Of a stretch of DNA of 64,000 bases, positions 22,821 through 35,671 are shown one piece after another. The stretch covers positions 2,790,001 through 2,854,000 of the forward strand of contig OX344753.2 in the NCBI GenBank assembly GCA_947034885.2, in the 5' to 3' direction. Below the pieces are notes generated by a model that did not search any database, was not told the origin of the DNA, and worked only from the letters and a program-made list of their open reading frames with translations. This DNA is from Thuidium tamariscinum (lineage: Eukaryota > Streptophyta > Bryopsida > Hypnales > Thuidiaceae). The position numbers and the translations under genes are program-made. How positions within the stretch are numbered: position 1 is the stretch's first letter; the number at the start of each line of letters is the position of its first letter.

Positions 22821-24604
22821 TTAGGAGGAGAATGAACTCTAACCACTTGAAGTATTTGGCTACCATGAAGTTGTTTTCCATTTAGAGTCCTACATTGAAC
22901 TCCAAAAAGTTAGTTTGAGTGAAAGCTAGATTGTGTACCTTTGAGAAAAAGAAAACTCTACTATTAGTGGGAGTAGGCAAGAGTAAAATAATTCATTAGA
23001 GTTGTAAAAAGGTGTGCAATGAACATAGGATTGGATTAAAGGTAATGTCAAAAATAGTACTTGTTTTAGAATAACGTATATATAATTAATAAGTATTTGC
23101 TTGGTTTTTAACATTAATTTGTATAGTAGTATGTAAGTGGCTTATTTAATGCCAATGTTGTATATGTTAGAAATTGTGTTTTTTAATTATGAAAATGGAA
23201 ATTTCAAGATGTTGGTGAAATGATTATGTATATGGGATGGTACTATTTGGAAGAATTTGTTATTGCAGTATGTGAATTTGATGAATTGAATTTTGTATAG
23301 CGGTAATGAGGTAGTTGGGGTATCATTTTTGAAAGGTGTCAATGTTTGGAGGTAGAGCATATTATGGCATAATTGGGCCATCACATGTACAATTTATAGG
23401 ATTAGGAGCTTTGAATAGTAATAAAGATCCAAAGGTGGGGCAATGTGCTCGGAGAGAGATTCTTTGAAAGTTTTGACATTCATGAATACAAAGCATTTTA
23501 ATTTTGTATGTGATAGTATCATTTTTATGAGCTCATGTACAACTTTGTTATGTCTTGTATGTGTTCAAAAGGCTTTCATATTTGGAACGTTGGAAAGATG
23601 CAATTATAAGAGAATGTGTATCCATGTATCTATTTGTTGTGAATTAAAGAGCGTGCCAAGGAAAGATGGGTATTGTATTGGAAAAAATAAATACTTGCAA
23701 GCTTGATTGAGACATTGTCAATACTAAAATTTTAGAAGATGAATGATTTGGACATCTAAAATAGAGGGATTGTAGAATTGATTAGATGAGGAGTTTAATG
23801 TTTGGATTATTTGTCCATTTTTCAATACTTGGAAATTGTTGTGCAAGTAATGTGTTGGAGGAAATGTCTAATTTTTGGATTTAGGATTGTAGGTACATTC
23901 AAATTTTAAGAAAGCAAATTGGGCCTTAAAATAGTGCCTATTGTAGAGAAGGCAAATCATCACTATAGTAGTAGGAGAGAGTGTAGATATGTTTGTAGTC
24001 AAGGTTGCTAAAGTATGCACAATGAATGACAAGCAATAAACAACTAACAATGAGAGTTTTTTTGAAAGTTTGAAAAAAATTTAAAATTTTTCATCGTGAG
24101 ATGCCTATGTGCATAGTTTAGGATAAAAATATATATCTATAAATGAGTCTACATGGATGATTTTTTATAATTGATATTTTTGGATGAAGGTACATTTGTT
24201 GTTCATTGCATTGGATGATGGATGATGGATCACAGGATCAAAAACCAAATTGTTTAAGATAAGGGTGGATGTCTAATTACCTTAGGTGAAAGGTAGATAT
24301 ACTTTCTGAAACTAAGGATTAGTATTCACATAGCACTATGAATTATGAAAACATTTTAAGGAAGTTTTAGTTTTTAATTTAAATTCATAATTCATTTCAA
24401 GTATTATCAACATTTATGAGCTCTAATTGCATGTTGCTATATGAAAAATTAGCATGTTTTTAGTTTAAAGAGGTTGATTCAACCCACAAAAATTTCAATT
24501 AGCTATGAGTTTGAATCTTGAATTTTTCACATTCCACATGGAATGTCAATCATGTGAATTGACCAATAAAGTCCCAAAATCTCTATAGGAGACTCTTGGG
24601 ATTT
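22821..24604. other. AT-rich gene-free stretch
   Basis: Several short open frames exist but none has recognisable domains or conserved character. No repeat boundaries were seen. Confidence 0.45.
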
Positions 24605-25170
24605 TAGAGAGGCTTATGACCTCAATTTTTGACATGATTTTCTCAAAAAAATTTGAAGGTAGAAAATTGTCTTAGCTTTTTGAAAATGTATATTTAAAAA
24701 AAATTTAATTAGTGTACAAGAGAAAAAGCTATGCCTTTCTAAATCCACAAAAATTTGAGGGGCAAAAGAGTACAAAAATTTAAAATTTAATTTTTGAATT
24801 TTGAATTTTATTATCAAAGATTATGTTTTTATCTACATGCAAAGATTCAATTGATTCATTCTATTTGTACTAGTGATGAGAAAAAGTTAAGGACAATTTG
24901 AACATCTTCTTGAAAAAATAATTTATGGATTCATTTTCTAAATGAAATTTGAATAATTTTTCAAAAAAAATTGTTACAAGACGTTAAATTTACTTTCTAG
25001 AACACTTGCATATTAGGAAGTATTGTGTTTCAATCCCATCTCAAATGCTATTAATGATTTAGTTATTTTGTTCAATCTTGAACCTTTTTCTACTAAACAA
25101 TTTTTTAATGAGTGAAAATTTAATGTCTTAGAATTGTTTTCTAGACTCTCAACTCAATACTTCTGCACAC
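24605..25170 (+). repeat. Dispersed AT-rich repeat, copy 2 (pair with 19225-19805)
   Basis: This is the second copy of the repeat at 19225-19805, same orientation, with many substitutions and small indels. Nothing coding is conserved. Confidence 0.65.
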
Positions 25171-25953
25171 AAAAAATTAGAAATTCAAAATAAAGAGTAC
25201 AAAACTTTAAGATAAGAAGATTCAAATGCAAAAAATCTAGTTGAATAAAGTAACAAAATCTTGCTTTCTTCACTTTAAATGCAAATATCCTCACATCTAT
25301 ACCGTGAAAGTCTCTAATTTTTTCTACTTATTTTTTTAGAATTTGGTGTAACATACTTCAATTATATATGGAAAATAATAACTTTAAAATTTTTTCCTCT
25401 TTGCAATGAAAATGATAGTTTTAAGTGATTTTTAATGAAAATAGGCCTTAGAACTTTATGGGTAAGGTACTACTTAGAATGTATAAAATTTATTTCACTT
25501 AAAAATATAAAATTCAATTAATCCCTTCAAAATAATATTTTAAAAAAATTGAGAGAATAACCTTTTTACAAAAAATAATGGATTTTTTTTTGTAAAAAAA
25601 CAAAGATTCAAGATCTTTGCCTTAAACAAGTAACTCATTTTATTATGCAAAAGGTTATATGATGCAATCCAATCCTTCTTCTTGCTCTCTTTTTGTGTGC
25701 CTTCAAATTTCTATTTGTAGTTCTTTCTATATTTTTCTCATTTTTGAATTGAGCTTCTTTTGGAACTTCTTTGTCTTCTTCTTCATCCTCATAAAATTCA
25801 TGTATATCGGTTAATTACTAGTAGAAGCATAGTCTCTATAGACTACACTTTCGTACTCATATTTGGTCTAATTTGTCATTAGTTGAAGATGGATGAATAT
25901 TCATGGGATCAAAACATTCCCAAATCAAAAAAGAATAGTTGAAACATCAAGGT

Positions 25954-26800
25954 CACTAGAAGATCTTGTGTTTTATGTGATGCATTTTAGGTGACATCCA
26001 TAGTGATTCAATTGTTTTTATATTTGTAGTGACATCTAACAATGTGACGAAAAGACGCAGTCACTATTGTGTGATTAATTTTCCTACCCCCCCTTCATCA
26101 AAAAAATCAGTAGCCATTGGATTTGAATTTTAAAAAATCCCAACCCCCCTCCAAGAAAAATCAACAACCGTCGGATATTCATACAGATACCGCATACAGA
26201 TATGGATACTGAATACAGAAATTGAATACGGATACTACATACGGATACAGAATACGGATTCATACTATTGGTACAGAATACTAGTACTAATACGAAATAC
26301 AGATATGATGGATACGGATACGGTATATGGGTATACGGATATAAAATATTGTATCATTTATCCCATATCCTTTGTCTCCAATCCCACCCTCTGAGAATTA
26401 TAAGAGGGGTGGGGGGAGAGGGATTTACAAGTTAAAAAAATTTTAAAATTTAAAATTTAATATTTATATCAAATTGGGAGGGGAAGGGGCTTAAAATTTT
26501 TAATATTTAAAATTTAATGTTTAAATCATTAAATCAGATTGGGAGGGGCTGAGGGGAAGGTGCTAATTTTTTTTTTAATTTTAAATTTTTTTAGTTTTTG
26601 AGCTCATTGTGACACAGTTTCACACAATGACAATGAGCTCAAAAGAGGTAGTTGGTCTCACAGTTGGTCCTATATAACATCAAATTGTTACAATGTAATA
26701 TCAAATTGTTACATTTTATGTTGCTATGAACATAAAAATGATTGGATCATTGTGGATGTCACCTAAAATGAGTCAGAAAAAACATGAGTTTGTTCTAGTA
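25954..26800. mobile_element. Non-autonomous CACTA-type element, ~850 bp
   Basis: The left end begins CACTAGAAGAT. The reverse complement of the right end begins TACTAGAACA, which fits CACTA with the terminal base mutated. The inverted similarity runs about 70 bases and includes an identical CATTTTAGGTGACATCCA. Flanking triplets are GGT on the left (25951-25953) and GGT on the right (26801-26803), as expected for the 3-base duplication of CACTA/EnSpm elements. No transposase is present. The interior contains an ATACGGATA-rich block. Confidence 0.75.
26165..26350. repeat. ATAC(G/A)GATA-rich degenerate minisatellite
   Basis: Roughly 15 near copies of the motif ATACGGATAC or ATACAGATAC occur in under 200 bases, with irregular spacing. 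The block lies inside the CACTA-type element. Clustered short motifs near transposon ends are often transposase binding sites, but here the cluster is well inside, so that role is only a guess. Confidence 0.65.
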
Positions 26801-27323
26801 GGTGAAGTTTAAATACTAGACAAAGGTACAAAAAAGATTTGAATGGACATTTGAACGATGCTACACTAGTAAACACAATAGTGCAATACCTTTTTTGTGG
26901 TGTCTTACAACAATATTATTCAATCAATGTTGGAGGATTCTTTGTAGAATTTCTTGGAATGAAGGATTTTCCATATATCTACGAGGAATTGATTATAATT
27001 ATTCCGGGGTACCTTAAAAGATTCTTTAGAGCCAATTTCTACATTTCAACATTTCTTTACAATTAAAGGAGCCAATCTAAATGAGGACTTTACTAAAAAG
27101 AAATTTAAGGCCAAATTTGGCATTATTGCAATTTCAAGCCATTTATCAATTTTGTTGGTTTAATTCCATACAAATTTAAATATTTATATATCAACTGCTA
27201 TGAATATTCTCTACTTTTGATATTTTAAGCAAATATCTTTACATATTTGAAGGATGTTGGGCCTGCACATTTGAAATTCAAACATACTTTTTGTAGGAAA
27301 AATTATTTTTTGATACAAAATTA

Positions 27324-28061
27324 GGGTCGTTGCAAGAAACACTTACCGGTTTTGGCTCAAAATGGCTCAAAATCAATGACACCTGTGAGTCCTATGACCC
27401 TTTGAAATAATTTTTTTTTAAATTGAAAAAAATATGGATAGTTTGAAGAGCAATGAGAATATTATGTCTCTTGAAATTCAGACCTAAGAAATTTTTTCTC
27501 TAAATGTTATAGACAATGGAAAATACAATGAAAATAGCTCTTTTTTCACTAATTTGGTCAAAATAGTAAAAAAATTCAAAAAATGAAAATGAAAAATCCA
27601 TTTTTCTTCAAGTAAAGGTTTTTCTTTTCCAACAAATTTCATCTTTGGAAAAAATAAATTCTATTCTCTACACTTGTGCAAAGTCAGCCACTTTGACAAC
27701 ATGTGACAACATGTGGAGGTTGAACAGTATAGTATTTTCAAAAAAAATCTTCGTGGTCTTGTGTAACTTTAGGTGAGGTCCTTGCATGCCAATTTTCAGC
27801 TCAAAATTTGCATTTTTGGGTCAAAAATAGGACTAAAATCCCCCAAAATGGCCAAGGTAGACAGCCAATCGGGGCCATTTTAAAAATAGTAAACTAATTT
27901 TAAGAAAATTGAAAATATAAAAAAACATATAAAACTTTTGTGTGCACCTTCATTCCAAATTTCAAGTTGATAGGGCAAACGATGCAAAAGTTATGAGCAA
28001 AAAACTACCTGCTGGAGGTCAAGGGGACAAAAAATAGGACAAATGTTTCTTGCAATCACCC
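27324..28061. mobile_element. MITE-like element with 20-bp terminal inverted repeats
   Basis: The left end is GGGTCGTTGCAAGAAACA. The reverse complement of the right end is GGGTGATTGCAAGAAACA, 16 of 18 identical. Both sides are flanked by ATTA. The GGG start and TTA-containing flank resemble PIF/Harbinger-type elements. The 738-bp interior is AT-rich without coding capacity. Confidence 0.7.
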
Positions 28062-28589
28062 ATTAACACAGAGAGTATATATTACATCAGTGGAGGGCTG
28101 TAATGTAGATTTTGCCTACTTGACAAAAATCCCAAGACAATTTACTAGGGGGTTATTTCCATGGAAAGGTCTATAAGTCTATCGTTTGTATGACTAAGGT
28201 CACTGTAATTGTATTTTGAATACTTATTTATGTCGTTTTTGGTTTCGTTTTAATAAAATAAACCCAAGGAATACAATCTCTAATGTCAATTGGTCACAGT
28301 CCACAAACCCAATGCTATAGTAGACCAAATGTATGACGTCACAGTCCTGTCTAGTGGGTGGCTCATGTCAATTTTCTTTGTCAAATTGTCAGGGATGGTC
28401 AAGTTGTCTTATGCATGCTCTAGCCACTTAATGCAATATATATTTTTATATTTTTATTTATATATATATATAATTTAATTCCTCTTTTCTTTCTCTCACA
28501 TTGCAATCACTCTTAATTTGCAATAATTTAATTTTAAATAAAAGAAATCAAATTCTTTCCTTTTATTTTATTTCTTTATCTTTTAACAA

Positions 28590-30310
28590 GTTGATCCTCT
28601 TTCGCAAGTCAATTAGTCTCAGCCGTTCCACTTGAGTTGTAACATGTTAAATAGTCTTCTAATCTACCTACTACAACTAATAGACCTAACTTCACTATTT
28701 AGACTAATTGATCTAATTCCAACAACCACTAGCAATTCCACCTACCAGATTTTGTTGGTGGTTGGGAAAACAATTGCTATGCAAATTTTATTTCTAATCC
28801 ACTTGATTCTATGTCAAAGTCAATTGGATTTAATTTCTCAGACCTATGTTTGTAAAATATCAAAAAGAGTCACAGTCTACTAGACTTAATTTAATTAGTC
28901 ACCCATTGTATTCAGTCTATTATACTTAACAAATTTTAATTAAAATTATCCCAGCTTCATATCCAATTGACCAAATAATTTTATTAGTCTACAGTCAATT
29001 ATCTCACTCCAATTTAATTACATGGTCAATTAGATCCTAAGGTAATCAAGTCATAATAAATTATAATTGAAATCTGTGATTTAATTTATCAATTTAATAT
29101 GCAACAATTCAAGTATTAATTATAGACTGTATTGAATCAATTAGACTTTATAATAATTTCTCAAACTAGGATTCTTCACAGTTAAGTTGACAATAACTTC
29201 AATACTAGTTCACCAATGGACAATGCTGTGGGATACCATCAACATGGATGTAATCAAATTGACATACATTAATCAATTAGACTCAAAATTAGTATTCTAA
29301 TTGCGACCAGTTGGGAATCAAGCTATACAGACAAATAGTCTCCAACACCATGGCTGGTTGGCAAGTAGACATGAATGCATAGCATTATAATCCAATGCAA
29401 ATTACACAGACAACTTGACTCTTCCTTTCACTAATCCAGTCCACTAGACTTGGCTGAATTGACAAACAAAATGAGATGAACTCATTAAATTAATATAAAA
29501 CAATTTGATTTTAATGCGCAAATAATTTAATGTAACATTATATCTCCCAGTTTCCATATCTAGTTGACATCTAATTTACTCACTTCAATCAATTAGACAC
29601 AAATCCCCCAACAAACATTTTCTAAATAATTATCAAATTAATTGGTCCAATTGATTTAAACTTACACTCCTTTGTAAGTACCACGAGCCACCTGCTCTGA
29701 CCAATCGACTCCACAGCCTGAACACGAAGGAACTCCCGGATCCAGCTTCCAGTCGATTTGATTAATAGTTTTTCAGTTACAATTTACTTCTGATCCATCA
29801 AATTGACTCACGTACATACTCACAACTGTTTTTTCTCACTCCAGCGTACTGACCACTAGACATTGAGACTTAACTTAATTGCAATGTAAAATTGTAAACT
29901 TGCATTGGCAATTGGTCATAGTCTGCAAACAGCAACAAGGAAACAGATACACACAAGCAAATCAACCAATGGACCAGAAGACAAAAACAATGCTCATAGC
30001 CACCTGCTGTCTGAGCCAGAAATCAATTAGACATTAAACAAATTGCACAGCTTGAAAACTCAGATTATATTGACAATGTGGAAAACGAAAAACACAAGAG
30101 TGATACCACCTGTATACACTGAGTTCAAAACAATTAGACCTTTGGACATATAGTCCCAAAAACTGAAGACAACTCTTCACTACGAGGTGCGTTTGGCAAT
30201 TTGACCTTCCAGTTTTTAATTAGTTCTTTCCAAATCTAGTCGACTTCCACCTTTTTGATTCTAGTTTACAACCTGTGAGTCTATTAGACTTAGAAATGGA
30301 AATAAAAGTA
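28590..30310. repeat. Region enriched in degenerate GTCnAnTnGAC-like motifs
   Basis: Short related words (CAATTAGAC, CCAATTGAC, CTACTAGACTT, GTCTATTAGAC and reverse complements) recur more than twenty times in 1.7 kb with irregular spacing. There is no recognisable gene. It may be the remnant of a diverged tandem repeat. Confidence 0.4.
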
Positions 30311-30804
30311 ATTGTAATCTCTATTCACACTTGGGAAGACAAATTGACATAAAAATTGAAAAAGTTGCGTTCACAAGGGCTTTGTGATATTCATTTTGAA
30401 AGAATGTGAAAATAAAATTGTACATATGAAGTAAAAATGTATCTTTATATGTACTTGAGTAGGAAAAAAAAGTCGAATTTAGAGATTACATCCCAAAAAG
30501 TAAATCTTCATTTTAATAAACTAAACTACTAGAAGGCTTAAGTGTTGGAAAATCTTATATTTGATATTTTATAATATGAAGGCCTAATTTTCAAAAAACA
30601 TTATGATTCTAATGCACTTTAGTATTTGGAAAAGTATAAAAGTATCTGAATCAATATCCAAAACTATGCTTTGTAAGTGAACCATTGGCACTATAATAAA
30701 GGTTCTTAGGACTTGAGAATCCCTCTCTTGCCACCTTTGGTTCTTCATGGAGAATTAGAAATTCTTCAAATGACACTCGAATTTTTTTAAAGAAGAACTG
30801 CTTA

Positions 30805-30976
30805 CACTAGAAGAAATCCATGTCTTTTATGACACATTTTTTGTGATGTCCACTTATCTTAATGTCAACAATGACATCAAATATACCATCAAGACATTAG
30901 TTGTAACATCAAATATAAGATAGAAAAATAGACATCACAAAAAATGCATTATAAAAGACATGGGTTTCTTTTAGTG
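30805..30976. mobile_element. CACTA-type MITE, 172 bp
   Basis: The left end starts CACTAGAAGAAATCCATG. The reverse complement of the right end starts CACTAAAAGAAACCCATG. The inverted match extends about 46 bases with about five differences. Flanking triplets are TTA on both sides (30802-30804 and 30977-30979). This is the canonical CACTA signature in a very short element that cannot encode transposase. Its ends resemble those of 25954-26800. Confidence 0.85.
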
Positions 30977-31631
30977 TTAGCACCAAGGATAGGTTCATAG
31001 AATCCACAAGACTTTCTTATGACACTACAAGCCCTTTACAAAGAACCAAGTATATTCTGAGGACAATTCAAAAATTTAAAGGAAAGTTCTTTAAGCACCA
31101 AAGGAAGCTTCTAGGATCTAAGAGACTCTCCTATGGAACCAAAAGACCTTCACAAAGAACCAAGAATCTTTCAAATGACACTTGTATAAATTGAAAGAAT
31201 CAAATGGCACCAAAAAATGGCTTTCTAGATTCGAGAAGCCTTTCTTAGGCTTCCAAAGGCCTTTGCAAAGAACCAAAAGTCCTTCCAATGACAAATCTTA
31301 TAATTGAAGAATATTTTTTTGGTACCATAGTAATATGCCTAGGATGTAAGAGACCCTTTTATATACCGAGAGACTTTCAAGAGTCTCTCAAACGAAACAC
31401 CCAAAAAATTAAGAAAGTGGCCTTTTATATCAAAAAATGGCTCTTCAAATTTATAAGCCTTACAAAGCACTAAGAATCTATTAAATGACATACCAACAAA
31501 AAATAATGGAAAGTCCTTTGGCATCAAGAAATGTGTCCCTAGATCCAAAGACCCTTATATAGTATGAAGACTCTATCTAACAATAGAATTCAAAATTAAC
31601 CCTTAACTCTTCAAGGCACCAAAATCTGGTC

Positions 31632-32233
31632 ATTGCAAAACTTTGAAGTTATATAAAAATTAAGCAAATTGATATTTTTAGTATTTTATATTCTTGAAAA
31701 CTTCTTTATGAAGTCTAGTTTTAGCATAAAAAATTTGATTTTAAAAATGATTGATAATGATTATTCTATTCAAGATTTTGTGTAAGGGTGTCCATAGCAA
31801 TCTTGCCTTTTCATAGTATTGAGGGTCTAGAAATGAACCTCAAATACACTAGAGCCTAGAGAAAGAATTACATTAGAAATTAATTTAAAAAAAGGCAGAG
31901 TAGATTTTGAGAATTCATAAATTGATTGGAATTATACATGTTTGGCCCTTTAACGTCATATTTTTTGGTGATTGACTTTTTAGATTTGGCATGTGAAAAG
32001 AGGACCAAAAGACTTCAACTCACTTTTGTAGTTTTAACACCTTTATGATCGAACTTTATAATCTTTCAACCCATAAGTAATATTATTGTGTTTTTATCTC
32101 TCTAACATGTGTAGATTGAATTTGTACCATTACATTTCAAAAAATATTAATAGAGCTTATCAAAACATCAATTTTTTGTTCAATTTAGAGTAAATTCTTA
32201 GAAGCTCAAAAATGGCCTTGGACATTTAGGAAT
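31632..32233 (+). repeat. Dispersed ~600-bp AT-rich repeat, copy B
   Basis: This copy is collinear with 13016-13636 on the same strand over its full length. It sits inside the degenerate tandem array and separates copies of that array's unit, so it arrived by insertion. Confidence 0.75.
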
Positions 32234-32470
32234 TCATAGAGCACTAAGAAGGAGATCCTTGATGCCAAGGAAGTGAAGAGCCTTCCATTTGCTTGGATGA
32301 ACCTTCACAAAGAACCAAAGACCTTCTAATGACCTCAAAAAATAGATAAACAATCCTTCAGTACTAAAAAATGGCTCTTTGGATCTATCCATTATATTAA
32401 AACAATCTTTTTCCAAAAAATTGAAAAAAAATTCAATATTAGCACAAATAACCCTCAAAGTCAATTGACA

Positions 32471-33728
32471 ACTTAGGGTCCTCTGGCACTAAAATATGGT
32501 TGAAATGTTGAAGGCAATAATTACCTCTTTTGAACACATTGCACTTTGTATGATAAAACTATGAAAGTGTGTTTTGCCAATTATTTAATGAATGAGTTAA
32601 TAGATTGTCATTGTAAAATAATTTTTGTACTCCACACATTAGTACTTTTTGAAAGCTCACTTAGTGGCAATCAATATGGAATATTGCCACTACATTTCAT
32701 ATTATCTACCATATTTGTTTTTTGTATTCTACATATCCATATGTATTTGTATGAAATATATTATATTACATATCATATCGTATTCATAGTTAAATTTAAT
32801 ATTATATGTAGTATTATATTCCATATTGTATTTAATATTCTATTTTAATATTGTTTGTATTGTGATTCAATAGCATTTGGGGACACAACCAAGGGACAAA
32901 CCTTCTAGGAGGTCTCAATGTAGCAAACAAAACAACCTAACTTAAAATATAATAAATTGGATTTCTTTTAAATATATTTTAGGTGTAAATTACAGACTAA
33001 GTTTTTCATTTTAACCTTCATTCATGTTCATATACTGTAATTAATATAGCTTTATTTTCACCTTTTAACTTTAAGAAAATCACAATAATTGGATTTTTTT
33101 CTTAGATTTTCTTGAACAAAGTCAATGTTAACAGAAAATTCACTTTTCCACAAGCAAAAATTCATCAAAAAATTTCTCATCACTTAAATGAAAAGTTGAA
33201 TTTGATTTTAAGGTCTTTAACGTGTTAAAAAAAAATGAAATTTTTTTGACACTTATTTCCAATGCTCCTTGCACCTCTTGCAAAAATTCTAAAGAATTTG
33301 TACAATCTTTGCCATTTTTACTTGTTTATATTCAATATTTACCAGAACAAACAAAGAATCACAATTTTTCACAAAATGAATAGAATTTTCTTACAATGAT
33401 ATACAATTCATGGTTTCAAACAATAAAATAGTAGATTGATACTCGAACAATCTAGAAGGCCACATTCAGCTTAGACATATTGTTTGACCAATTGGCAATG
33501 GATCTCATCCCATGGGATTAATCAAAATGTATTATAAGTTATTATTTTGGCATATCCGTTTATGCTTACATACAAAGATGACAATCTTTTTGGAGTGAGC
33601 AATGTGGGTCAATGTAAATGACTCACAAAAACAACAGAAATAAGGGATAGTTTTAAACTTTGGGTTTTATGTTCACACAACAAACATTCATTCAAAAATA
33701 CAATCCCTTACATGAAGAAACTATTAGA
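32471..33728. other. AT-rich gene-free stretch
   Basis: No gene was recognised. Around 32750-32850 there is a run of TATTATAT/ATTCCATAT-type low-complexity sequence. Confidence 0.45.
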
Positions 33729-34395
33729 GATTAACCCTAGAGTGCCGGTGATACCATTTCATGGTGCTTAGATGACTTCGCAACAATGTCTATGAAGATT
33801 GCTTGAAGGTTTTCATCCATTTCTTGTTGCTTGACCTTTTACAAAAGATTATGAAGAAAACCTAATTCACTTCGTAGTTTTGTAAGTGTTTCCCTTCATG
33901 TAAATAAGAAATTAGAAAGAAAAAAAATGGATCACAAAATATACTATTTTCAATGTATTTTGGGAAATTGTTGCTCGTTCTAAATCTCAAATTTCTCAAA
34001 AAAAATGACATTTTTCAAATTTGAGCCCACCTAACAAAATGAAGGTCATCTATTCTAGTTTCTTATTTTCAATGTCTTTTGCATTGTAATTATAGAATGA
34101 CTCAGAAATCAAGTTTACACCATGGTGTTTGCCATTGAAATGTACACACACGGTGAAATTCTCACATTTTTGGAGATAATTTTCTATTTGATGTGATTTT
34201 CCTTCACTTTTTCTTCAAAAATTCTCAGAAAAATCAATTTTCCTCAAATAAAATCTAAATTTTTTTTGGGAAGTACAGAAGAGATGTAACTTCATCTCTG
34301 AAAAATAATCAACAAAATTTTCATACACATCTAGTCCCCAAATGGCCGCAAACTGAGTGTTGGGCACAGGCGCTCGAAAACAGTGGTTATAGATC
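33729..34395 (+). repeat. Dispersed ~730-bp repeat, copy 2
   Basis: This copy matches 3341-4073 in order and orientation. It begins TTAACCCTAGAGTGCCGGTG and ends CAGTGGTTATAG. It lacks a clear right-hand inverted terminus, so it is truncated or diverged there. Confidence 0.65.
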
Positions 34396-35671
34396 ATCTC
34401 GGAACAACTTGCCCCTTGGCTTCAAATTGCAGAACTCGTAAACCTTGTTAAAATGGGGAGATCAAGACTGAAAACTAGAATTGTTCCAAGTGTTAAAAAA
34501 GATGAAAGTGCGCACATAATCAATGCGTCAAAAACTCATTCAGGGAACAAGACTAATAATGATTATCATTGAGCTCCCTTATGGCATGCTAGCGTAGTGG
34601 TAATCCAGAAATAGAACTACCGATCTTCCAAGGACTATCATTTGCAAGCTTGAAAAGACCTCATTGCTTTTCACTCATTTAATTCATCAGCACACTCAAT
34701 TCTGGAACTCACTCGCAAAAGCTCCAGAGGATGGGTTTATGTGGATGTATGAAATGATAGGCACGTCCAGAAAAAAATGCTACACGAGGAGCTTCCTTCA
34801 AAGAGTCGCACGTCAAGGTAAGAACGTACAGCAAGATATTCGGAAGCAAGCAACCAATTGGGTCCTGCACAAAATCACAGGTTCTGAGTTCTGACTTTCA
34901 GTACTAAGGGAGTAAACAGGAGAATTAAAAACAAATAAGCAAGAAAATAAGAGCACCAACTTTAATATTTAGAAATAAATTTAGAGTTTCACGGAACAGC
35001 AACAAAAAAGCCAACTATTAACACTTAATGGAAAACGCACAAGCACCAATCCTTAGAGCCTTAAAACACGAGATGGTGAAGAATCTACAATAACTTACAA
35101 TGTCAGTTGGACAAAAGATAGTCTCCATGTTGATCACTAATGATGCGAGCTTCTCGTTTCACCAGTTAGCATGCTGCCATTTAGTGCCCTTGCCCTTGTC
35201 AGCTTCCATACTGCCTGGATATTCTCTTCATTCTTTTGTTGTTCACTACTTTGAAAACCATTACAGTCTCTTTGAAGTCAGTGCACTACTAGTTAAGGAA
35301 AGCCCAGGGCCTGCAATGTGCAGATATGTAAAAACCCCATCGTTGCCGAAACCATTTGCCTACTCGGGAATTACCTTCTTGTAGTGCCATCCAAAAGGTC
35401 TCCACAAGAAAAGATCCATATAAACAAAAGTGCCTGTCGTTCCAGGAGACACACCTCATTCCCGATGACTTGCTAGTGGCCGTGTGTTCGCTCACTGCTA
35501 CACGGGGGGAAAGCACAAAACTCTATGGTGAAGGACCATTTCTTTTGTACTCAACAGGGCCAGAAAAAAAATCCCATTGAGATCAGGAAGCTTGGTGATT
35601 CTCTTCCACATGGAAACAAGGCAACTGGAAAATTGTGGTCAAATAAAGATCTTCCAATGAAGATTAAAATC
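34396..35671. other. Region downstream of the NFRKB-like gene
   Basis: The sequence is of moderate GC and has short unconvincing open frames. The part nearest 35671 must contain the 3' untranslated region of the minus-strand gene. No separate gene is supported. Confidence 0.4.

Larger units (their letters stand above)
30690..32470. repeat. Degenerate ~115-bp tandem array interrupted by two insertions
   Basis: A unit containing CAAAGAACCAAGAATCTTTC followed by AAATGACA, and further on a block like AAATGGCTYCTAGATCCAAG, recurs at roughly 31032, 31150, 31265, 31450 and 32308, with a partial copy near 30748. The array is split by the CACTA-type element at 30805-30976 and by the ~600-bp repeat at 31632-32233, so it predates both. 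Confidence 0.65.

Noticed and set aside
32546..32848. 100-codon plus-strand frame rich in Ile, Phe and Tyr
   Set aside because: It is explained by a TATTATAT/ATTCCATAT low-complexity run and resembles no membrane protein family.
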